DNA of 10,641 nucleotides from an uncultured Anaerolineae bacterium (GTDB lineage Bacteria; Chloroflexota; Anaerolineae; B4-G1; DUEL01), in contig CALDFY010000049.1 of the NCBI GenBank assembly GCA_937942115.1, positions 1 to 10,641 on the forward strand. The letters are read 5' to 3'. Positions 5,849-10,641 of the stretch are shown one piece after another. A model generated the notes under the pieces. The model was not told the origin of the DNA, did not search any database, and saw nothing but the letters and a program-made list of their open reading frames with translations. The stretch's first letter is position 1, and every line of letters starts with the position of its first letter. A program made the translations under genes and the position numbers.

Positions 5849-6511
5849 TCAGGATTCGCGGAAGCGGGTTTCCAGTTGTTCCAGCAACTCGGCGGCCTCC
5901 ACCAGTTTGTCCAGCGGGTTCTGGTCGCCGACGAAATACCGGTAATCGCAGGGCATCACATCCAGCGTGGCGACCAGTTGCTCAAATCGCTCCCGGATGG
6001 TCCGGTCGCTGGCGCCGTAGAGGGCGGCGATGTCCCGCAGGCTGACTTTGCGCAGGTTGACCTTGCGGACGGTGTAATCCAGCGCGGCGGCCCAGGCCTC
6101 CGGCTTCCGGGTATTCAGGGGCTCCCGGCCCAGGGCAATGCGGTATTCCAGCCACATCTGCATTGCGGCTCCGATTTCGTCCATCGGCATCCCGCTGTTG
6201 GTCATCTTCTCGGTCAGGATCGTTTCTACCTCATCCAGACCGCGCGCGAAGAGGCGCTCAAACCGCTCGGCGACAGGCGAGTCGGGCTCCAAGCGCAGGA
6301 ACTCCGCCAGGGCCCGCAGGGCCTGGTCAAAATCCCCGGCCCGGGAGAAGGCCCGGGCCAGGTTGAGGTGATATTCGGCCCGCTCGGGAGCGAGACGGAT
6401 CGCGGCCTGGAACCGCTCCACTGCTCGCTCTATGTCCCAATCCGCGTAGGCCTGGAGGCCTTCCTGGTTGTATGCTTCAGCCCGGTCGGTGGTGCTTTTG
6501 GTTGCCGGCAT
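5849..6511 (-). CDS. TPR protein with C-terminal helix-turn-helix
   Basis: A 220-residue soluble protein. Residues about 13-79 form two tetratricopeptide repeats: GLQAYADWDIERAVERFQAA and ARAFSRAGDFDQALRALAEF show the usual small/large residue spacing. A helical region follows. Around residues 136-185, KPEAWAAALDYTVRK is followed by VSLRDIAALYGASDRTIRER, a clear helix-turn-helix of the type used for DNA binding or as a cyclin-like repeat. This part recalls DUF6398 and the second cyclin repeat of TFIIB-like proteins, but I could not test either. TPRs suggest protein partners, the adjacent Cys-rich protein being the obvious candidate. The ATG is preceded by AGAGGA (6518-6523) at six bases, and a promoter -10 lies about 80 bases upstream. 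It is first in a two-gene unit. A regulatory role is inference. Confidence 0.82.
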   Translation of the reverse strand: MPATKSTTDRAEAYNQEGLQAYADWDIERAVERFQAAIRLAPERAEYHLNLARAFSRAGDFDQALRALAEFLRLEPDSPVAERFERLFARGLDEVETILTEKMTNSGMPMDEIGAAMQMWLEYRIALGREPLNTRKPEAWAAALDYTVRKVNLRKVSLRDIAALYGASDRTIRERFEQLVATLDVMPCDYRYFVGDQNPLDKLVEAAELLEQLETRFRES

Positions 6512-6593
6512 CGCTGGTCCTCTGGATGGTCACGACGAATGGCGCGTTCCCAAACGGCGGCCCGCGCAGGACGCCGTCTGCTGCGTGGGATAA

Positions 6594-6599
6594 ATTATA
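6594..6599 (-). promoter_or_regulatory. Extended -10 promoter of the TPR/HTH operon
   Basis: On the minus strand TGCTATAAT gives a perfect -10 (6594-6599) with an extended TG element. It is the same nonamer found at the SEDS-PBP promoter. No good -35 is seen at 16-18 bases, which extended -10 promoters can tolerate. The leader to the ATG at 6511 would be about 76 bases. Confidence 0.55.
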
Positions 6600-6634
6600 G
6601 CACATCTGGGGCGGAGAGGCAAAGGGGATGGCGG

Positions 6635-6703
6635 AACGCAGATCAACGCAGATGAACACAGTAAAAAATCCGCGTTTCATCTGCGGGAATCGGCGTCCGA
6701 TTC
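6635..6703. repeat. Dispersed repeat overlapping the ATPase 3' end
   Basis: AACGCAGATCAACGCAGATG (6635-6654) is followed by AACACAG, a short spacer, CGCGTTTCATCTGCGG and AATCGGCGTCCGATTC (6688-6703). ACGCAGATGAAC (6646-6657) and CATCTGCG pair as inverted words, and the 16-mer is identical to 5462-5477. The repeat encodes the last residues and the stop of the ABC ATPase gene. Confidence 0.75.
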
Positions 6704-7498
6704 CCGATAGTGGGGGGCAAAATCCAGCAGAACGACCCGGGTGCCGTCCACGGAGAGAACGCGCAGAGGGGTCTCGTAGGTCTGGGTTAATTTCTCGGTG
6801 GTGAGGACGTCGGCGACCGGGCCCTGGTGGAGGATACGCCCGGCCCGCACCAGGATGCAGGTATCCGCCACCGCCAGGGCCGTATCGGGGTCGTGAGTAG
6901 TGAACAGGATGGTGGTTCCCTGCGCCGCCAGGCCGCGCAGGAGGCTCAGGATGCGCCGTTTGTTGGCCAGGTCCAGGTGGGCCGTTGGCTCGTCCAAGAG
7001 CAGGATGGGCGTCTCCTGGGCGACGGCGCGGGCGATGAGGACCAACTGGTGCTCCCCACCGCTCAGAGCGGAGACGCGCCGGTCGGCCAGGTCGTCAATC
7101 CCCAGTTGCTCCAGGGCCCGTCGGGCGGCCCGAACGTCCTCCGGACCGGGCATCCGCAGGAAGTCCAGGTGCGGGGTCCGGCCCAGGAGGACGTACTCCA
7201 GGACGCGGAAGTCAAAGGGGATGTGCTCCCGCTGGGGAACCAGGGCAATCTGGCGGCTCAGGCTCTGGCGGGAGTGGGCGGTCAAAGGACGCCCGCCGAC
7301 CCGAATTTCTCCCCGTCGGGGAAGGTACAGCCCCAGGATCAGGTGCAGGAGGGTGCTCTTCCCGGCGCCGTTCGGCCCCAGGACGGCATTGACGGTCCCC
7401 GGATACGCTTCCAGGGAGATGTCCTGAAGGACGTCGTGCGCGCCGTTGTAGGAAAACCAGACGTTGTGCAGGGAGAGGATGGGATGATGGTCGGCCAT
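6677..7498 (-). CDS. FecE/BtuD-type ABC transporter ATPase
   Basis: The 273-residue cytoplasmic subunit that drives chelate uptake by ATP hydrolysis. The full motif set is present: Walker A GPNGAGKST (41-49), Q-loop Gln89, the family pattern FRVLEYVLLGRTPHL (97-111), signature LSGGE (145-149), Walker B ILLLDE (165-170) and switch His202. The start at MADHH is chosen because GAGGGG lies at normal distance upstream and the ATG sits 11 bases after the permease stop; further upstream in-frame sequence is only a shadow of the permease. The length fits the family (about 250-280). The C-terminus ends RESDADSRR, whose codons come from a dispersed repeat shared with another gene, so the last few residues are probably not ancestral. 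It is the last gene of the padR operon. Confidence 0.95.
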   Translation of the reverse strand: MADHHPILSLHNVWFSYNGAHDVLQDISLEAYPGTVNAVLGPNGAGKSTLLHLILGLYLPRRGEIRVGGRPLTAHSRQSLSRQIALVPQREHIPFDFRVLEYVLLGRTPHLDFLRMPGPEDVRAARRALEQLGIDDLADRRVSALSGGEHQLVLIARAVAQETPILLLDEPTAHLDLANKRRILSLLRGLAAQGTTILFTTHDPDTALAVADTCILVRAGRILHQGPVADVLTTEKLTQTYETPLRVLSVDGTRVVLLDFAPHYRESDADSRR

Positions 7499-7509
7499 GA
7501 GATTCCCCT

Positions 7510-8496
7510 CTATTTCACCCCGAATCGGGTCAGGATGACCAGAAAGGCGGCCGCGCCGAAGAGGGAGGTGAGGATGCCCAGGGGGACCTCTCCGGCGCTG
7601 ACGGTGCGGGCCAGGTCGTCGCAGAGGAGGACGAAGAGGCCGCCCAGGAGCAGGGAGGTCGGCAGCGCCTGACGGGCATCCGCGCCGACCAGCCGCCGGG
7701 CCAGGTGGGGGACGATGAGCCCCACCCAGCCCACGGTCCCCGCCAGGGAGACGACGGCGGCTGTCGCCCCGACGGCGGCCAGGAGGAGGACTAACCGCTC
7801 CCGGCCCGGCGCCGCGCCCAGCGAGAAGGCCGTCTCCTCCTCCAGCGAGAGCACGTTCAGCCGCCAGCGGGCCAGGAAGAGCACCGTCAGCGAGAGCGCG
7901 GTCAGCGGCAGGATGGGCAGGAAGTTCCCCCAGCGGGTACTCCAGAGCCCGCCCAGCAGCCAGAAGGTGATCTCCGGCAACTGGGTCAGCGGGTCCGCCA
8001 GGTACTTGAGCATGCCGACCCCGGCGGAGAAGAGGGCCGAGACGGCGATCCCGGCCAGGACCATGCGCAGAATCCAACCGCCGTAGCGGAGCCGTTCGGC
8101 CAGGAAGTAGGTCAGCCAGAGGCCCAGGAGGGCGAAAACGGCAGCGCCGGCCTGGACAGTCAGGGCAGAGCGGCTCAGATACAGGATAGAGAGGGCCGCG
8201 CCGAAGGCGGCCCCCTGGGAGACGCCCAAGAAGCCCGGCTCCACCAGCGGGTTGCGGAAGAGCATCTGGAGCGTCAGCCCGCTGGCGGAGAGGGCGGCCC
8301 CGACCAGGACCGCCGCCGCGATCCTCGGCATCCGGAGATTCCAGACCAGTTGGGCCGCCAGCGGGTCGGTCTGCAGACGGTCCGGCGATAACCACCCCGG
8401 CCGGGGGTAACGCCCGAAAAAGACGGAGAGGACCGCCGCAACCAGAAGCGCCAGCAGGAGGAGGAAGAAACCGGTCCGGGCGGAGCGCCAGGTCAC
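7510..8496 (-). CDS. FecCD-family chelate transporter permease
   Basis: A 328-residue inner-membrane protein with about ten membrane segments, forming the translocation channel for an iron-siderophore, haem, cobalamin or similar metal complex. Diagnostic FecCD features are NLRMPRIAAAVLVGAALSAS (53-72), RNPLVEPGFLGVSQGAAFGA (81-100), FWLLGGLW (178-185), GWVGLIVPHLARRLVGADAR (256-275) and EVPLGILTSLFGAAAFL (303-319). The start is taken as GTG at 8494-8496, which overlaps the stop of the binding-protein gene by four bases (GTGA), with AAGGGG upstream. This implies translational coupling. An earlier start would add about 60 residues of non-membrane Pro/Gly-rich sequence that is really the other frame of the preceding gene. 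Only one permease gene is present, so the channel is presumably a homodimer, as in BtuC-type systems. Confidence 0.94.
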   Translation of the reverse strand: MTWRSARTGFFLLLLALLVAAVLSVFFGRYPRPGWLSPDRLQTDPLAAQLVWNLRMPRIAAAVLVGAALSASGLTLQMLFRNPLVEPGFLGVSQGAAFGAALSILYLSRSALTVQAGAAVFALLGLWLTYFLAERLRYGGWILRMVLAGIAVSALFSAGVGMLKYLADPLTQLPEITFWLLGGLWSTRWGNFLPILPLTALSLTVLFLARWRLNVLSLEEETAFSLGAAPGRERLVLLLAAVGATAAVVSLAGTVGWVGLIVPHLARRLVGADARQALPTSLLLGGLFVLLCDDLARTVSAGEVPLGILTSLFGAAAFLVILTRFGVK

Positions 8497-9572
8497 GGGA
8501 GCGACCCCTTGAGAAGCGGCCGCAACCGGCCCTCTATGGCCGCGTCGTCCAGGCGGTAGAGGGTCCGGTAGAACCGGGTGAACTCCTGGAGGATGTCCAG
8601 GTCGGCGAAGCGGTCCGGGTGGATGTGGGCCGCCAGCCACTGCAGGCCCAGAATCCAGCGGGTGTCCGGCTGGTCCCAACTGTAGGTGTCTTTGGGGAAG
8701 GCGAAGACCTGCCCGTCCCGCACTGCCTTCAGATTCCGGGCGACGGGGTCGGCCTGGAGCCGCTCCACTGCCTCTCGCGGGTCGCCGAAATAGTCAATCA
8801 CATAGACCTGGTCGGGGTCCCAGGCCGCGATCTGCTCCAGCGTGACCACCGTCCACCCGCTCCCCTGGACGTCCAGCCAGGCCGGGCGCCCGCCGGCCAT
8901 ACCGACCAGTCGGGTCTGCATCCAGGCAGCGGGCGGGACAGAGAAGGCTGTCTCGCCGCCTTTGGCGGAGTGCTGGAGGACCAGCACCCGGGGTTTCCCC
9001 TCGTCGGGGATGTCGGCGACCCGTCCCCGGACCCGTTCCATTCGCTCCTGATAGAACGCGACCACCTCTTCGGCCCGCGCCGGGTTGCCCAGGAGTTGGC
9101 CCAGGGCGCGGAGTTCGGTAAAGTACTGCTCCGGCGTCTCCAGGGAGACGTAGAAGACGGGGATGCCCAGGGCTTCTACGGGCGCGCCCAGTTTCTCGCG
9201 CATGTAACTTTTCAGGAGGACGAGGTCGGGCCCGGCGGCAGCGATCTGTTCCGGCCCGGTCTCAGAGCCCAGCGTCGCTTTGGCGGCCGCGTTCGGGTCC
9301 ACGATGGGCAGGAAGTCTCCGCCCTGCCCGGTGGAGCCGACGGCGGCCAGCCGCTGCGGGCCCTCCGGGAAGAGATAGAGCGCGTCCACAATCATGATGG
9401 TCGCCTTGCCCGCGACGACGATGCGTTGAGGCGGCGCGGCCAGGGTCACCTCCCGACCCAGCGCGTCGGTCACGCTCAGGGGCGATGGGGTGGGGGAGGG
9501 CATCCCCCGGGCGCAGCCGCCCAATACCAATAAAAGAAGGGCAAAGAGTGCAACTGCGGTTCGCCTCAGCAT
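8493..9572 (-). CDS. Lipoprotein substrate-binding protein of a metal-chelate ABC importer
   Basis: A 359-residue surface lipoprotein of the FecB/BtuF (periplasmic binding protein 2, cluster A-II/III) type. A signal peptide (1-19) ends in the lipobox VLGGC with acylated Cys20, followed by a Pro/Ser/Thr linker (24-32). The first lobe begins VTDALGREVTLAAPPQRIVV (34-53) and includes GPEQIAAAGPDLVLL (106-120), both typical of the family. A long helix (about 165-187) joins it to the second lobe, which has ITLEQ-like TVVTLEQIAAWDPDQVYVID (241-260) and SWDQPDTRWILGLQWLA (298-314). The ligand cannot be told from sequence; iron-siderophore, haem, cobalamin or oxyanion chelates are all possible. ATG 9572 has AGGAGG at 9578-9583, five bases away. 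It lies 17 bases after the padR-type gene and overlaps the permease start by four bases. Confidence 0.93.
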   Translation of the reverse strand: MLRRTAVALFALLLLVLGGCARGMPSPTPSPLSVTDALGREVTLAAPPQRIVVAGKATIMIVDALYLFPEGPQRLAAVGSTGQGGDFLPIVDPNAAAKATLGSETGPEQIAAAGPDLVLLKSYMREKLGAPVEALGIPVFYVSLETPEQYFTELRALGQLLGNPARAEEVVAFYQERMERVRGRVADIPDEGKPRVLVLQHSAKGGETAFSVPPAAWMQTRLVGMAGGRPAWLDVQGSGWTVVTLEQIAAWDPDQVYVIDYFGDPREAVERLQADPVARNLKAVRDGQVFAFPKDTYSWDQPDTRWILGLQWLAAHIHPDRFADLDILQEFTRFYRTLYRLDDAAIEGRLRPLLKGSLP

Positions 9573-9589
9573 CGGTTCCTCCTTTGCAG

Positions 9590-10156
9590 TCAGTGGTCTA
9601 TGGTCAGTGGTCTATGGTCTGTGGTTAGGCTCTCCACCCATTCCAGCGCGGCCCGGGTCTGACGGCGGCGCAGGTCCAGCACCAGGTGGTAGAAGGCAGC
9701 GGGGTCGGTACGGGCGTACTGCGCTTCCAGTTGAGTCAGACGGGCCGAGAGGAGCGCCCGCTGGGCTTCCACCAGTTCCGTCCACCCCTCCAGGCCCAGG
9801 GCGCGGAGAAAGTAGAGTTTGGCGAGGAATTCCGCCCGGATGTCCCGCACGGCGGGCACGGGGCGGCGGACCCAGGCCAGGAAATCCTCCTGTCCGGCGG
9901 GGGTGATGGTGTAGACCTTGCGCGGGGGACGGTCGGCCTGAGGGACGAGGGTAGATTGGACCCGTCCCTCTCGTTCCAGGTCCCGCAGCGCGTTGTAGAG
10001 GTGGCCCATGCCGATATGCCAGATGGGGCCCAGTTCTTGCGCAACGCGGTGGTGAAGGTCGTATCCGTGCGCAGGGCCAGACATCAGGAAGCCCAGGGCG
10101 ATTTTATCCAGGGGCAGGGATGGGCGAAGGGAGTTGCTCATTTCCTGAATACTCAC
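9590..10156 (-). CDS. PadR-family transcriptional regulator
   Basis: A 188-residue (GTG start) or 183-residue (ATG at 10139-10141) DNA-binding protein. Residues about 15-95 form the PadR winged helix: DKIALGFLMSGPAHGYDLHH, the recognition region GHLYNALRDLEREGRV (51-66), and the wing RKVYTITPAGQEDFLAWV (79-96). Residues 100-176 are the helical dimerisation domain. The start is uncertain: neither codon has a well-spaced Shine-Dalgarno sequence, and the leader is only about 13-28 bases. It is the promoter-proximal gene of the uptake operon, so autoregulation and ligand- or metal-responsive control of the transporter are likely, although iron-type importers are more often under Fur or DtxR. The last 13 residues (SLTTDHRPLTIDH) and the stop are encoded by a 14-bp tandem repeat and are unlikely to be part of the conserved fold. 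Confidence 0.92.
   Translation of the reverse strand: MSIQEMSNSLRPSLPLDKIALGFLMSGPAHGYDLHHRVAQELGPIWHIGMGHLYNALRDLEREGRVQSTLVPQADRPPRKVYTITPAGQEDFLAWVRRPVPAVRDIRAEFLAKLYFLRALGLEGWTELVEAQRALLSARLTQLEAQYARTDPAAFYHLVLDLRRRQTRAALEWVESLTTDHRPLTIDH
9591..9625. repeat. 14-bp tandem repeat at the padR 3' end
   Basis: CAGTGGTCTATGGT occurs at 9591-9604 and 9605-9618, with a partial variant copy (CTGTGGT) to 9625. The padR-type stop codon (9590-9592) overlaps the first unit, and the repeat fills most of the short gap before the binding-protein gene. Confidence 0.85.
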
Positions 10157-10175
10157 AAAATGAATAACCGAGCCG

Positions 10176-10203
10176 ATTATACACCGATGAGGGGAATTGT
10201 CAA
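10176..10203 (-). promoter_or_regulatory. Consensus promoter of the padR-ABC operon
   Basis: On the minus strand there is a perfect TTGACA (10198-10203), a 16-base spacer and a perfect TATAAT (10176-10181). The predicted start is near 10169. The short leader carries a direct repeat TATTCA 15 bases apart within TTATTCATTTTGTGAG and GTATTCAGG, a possible binding site for the PadR-type protein. A fully consensus promoter fits one that is held down by a repressor. Confidence 0.85.
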
Positions 10204-10215
10204 GGTAACGCCCGA

Positions 10216-10304
10216 GGCTGGGGTGCCCATTTCCGCCTGCCGCTATTGTGGCTTAACGTAACTACCTACCCTGATGGCTGGGATGCCCCCTTCCGCCCGC
10301 CGCT
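10216..10304. repeat. Imperfect 29-bp direct repeat
   Basis: GGCTGGGGTGCCCATTTCCG begins the copy at 10216-10244 and GGCTGGGATGCCCCCTTCCG the copy at 10276-10304. Both end GCCGCT and they differ at four of 29 positions. The period is 60 bases, and the left end of the fold-back element lies between and into the second copy. Confidence 0.7.
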
Positions 10305-10540
10305 GAAGCGGCAGGCTCAGATATCAAAGCCCTGACGGGCTATCCGGAAGCCCCCGAAGGGGGGCTTCGCATCTGAGCCAGGGGCTTTTAGGCCCAATGG
10401 GGCGCACATTTGCCCCCATCCCCCTTTATCCCCCCTCCCCCATCGCTGCGCTTGGGGGAGGGGGGAAGGGGAGGGGTGAGGCCAGCGCGCCGAAAAAGTG
10501 AGTGCCATTGGGCTTTTAGCCCCTGGCGTAGGTAGTTACG
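10257..10540. mobile_element. 284-bp nested fold-back (MITE-like) element
   Basis: Terminal inverted repeats of 13 bases (CGTAACTACCTAC at 10257-10269 and its complement at 10528-10540) enclose a second inverted pair. This is CCAGGGGC..GCCCAATGG (10378-10400) and CCATTGGGC..GCCCCTGG (10505-10526), in which a central TTTTA is not inverted. Further hairpins inside include GGCTCAGAT/ATCTGAGCC (10313-10379 region) with GAAGCCCCC/GGGGGCTTC nested in it, and CCCTCCCCC/GGGGGAGGG around 10435-10466. There is no coding capacity. No clear target-site duplication is visible, so mobility is inferred from the layout only. Confidence 0.5.
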
Positions 10541-10641
10541 ATATTTCCCGATAGGCCTCCAGAGTACGGCGGGCCGTCTGCTCCCAGGAAAACCGACCCG
10601 CCTGATCCAGTGCCCGCCGACGCATCTCGGCGTGGAACGCC
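10536..10641 (-). CDS. C-terminus of a probable GT-B glycosyltransferase (partial)
   Basis: Only the last 34 codons and the TAA stop are inside the window; the gene continues past the right edge. The residues read AFHAEMRRRALDQAGRFSWE and then QTARRTLEAYREIS. The pattern R..AL..A..FSWE.TAR.TLE.YRE is characteristic of the C-terminal helix of family 4-type (GT-B) glycosyltransferases that use nucleotide sugars for exopolysaccharide or lipid glycosylation. The substrate cannot be predicted. The stop codon lies within the right terminal inverted repeat of the fold-back element, so the final one or two residues may come from that element. Confidence 0.72.
   Translation of the reverse strand, partial: AFHAEMRRRALDQAGRFSWEQTARRTLEAYREIS

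Noticed and set aside
6677..8395. A possible 572-residue fusion of an extra domain to the ABC ATPase
   Set aside because: The upstream half is a frame shadow of the FecCD permease (Pro/Arg/Gly-rich, no motif). The ATPase has its own ATG and ribosome binding site at 7498.
8493..9572. Assignment of a specific ligand (iron-siderophore, haem, cobalamin or molybdate/tungstate) to the binding protein
   Set aside because: No residue pattern visible here separates these ligands within the family, so only the general chelate-importer call is supported.

Overview
The window looks like a high-GC bacterial chromosome with unusually repeat-rich intergenic DNA. The gene set (a SEDS–PBP fusion, a PadR-controlled chelate importer, a TPR/HTH protein) and the GC-rich palindromic intergenic modules suggest a Chloroflexota (Anaerolineae-like) genome. 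That assignment is inference from gene style and composition; there is no rRNA or marker gene to confirm it. All eight recognised genes lie on the minus strand, so the layout reads right to left.

From the right: the last 34 codons of a probable glycosyltransferase (10536-10641) run into a 284-bp nested inverted-repeat element (10257-10540). A consensus sigma70-type promoter (10176-10203) then starts a compact four-gene operon: a PadR-family regulator, a lipoprotein substrate-binding protein, a FecCD-type permease and a FecE/BtuD-type ATPase (10156 down to 6677). Together these make a complete importer for a metal chelate, with its own likely regulator as the first gene. A second promoter (-10 at 6594-6599) serves a TPR plus helix-turn-helix protein and a small Cys-rich protein with an acidic tail (6511-5460).

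About 0.8 kb of palindrome-rich repeats (4643-5459) follow. A third promoter (4615-4642) reads through a short GAGAATC-type repeat array straight into a 907-codon gene (4512-1789). This gene fuses a complete SEDS (FtsW/RodA) glycosyltransferase to a penicillin-binding transpeptidase domain in which all three active-site motifs have been replaced. A TerB-like small protein (1602-1156) with its own promoter is next. The left-most 1.15 kb holds no convincing gene, only palindromes and a tandem array of CAGGCC/GCAGGC modules.

Two things stand out. The first is the SEDS–PBP fusion: it keeps the SEDS catalytic Asp but appears to have a dead transpeptidase. The second is how closely the repeats hug gene ends: four stop codons lie inside or at the edge of repeat sequence, and two unrelated proteins end in the same repeat-encoded ESDAD residues.
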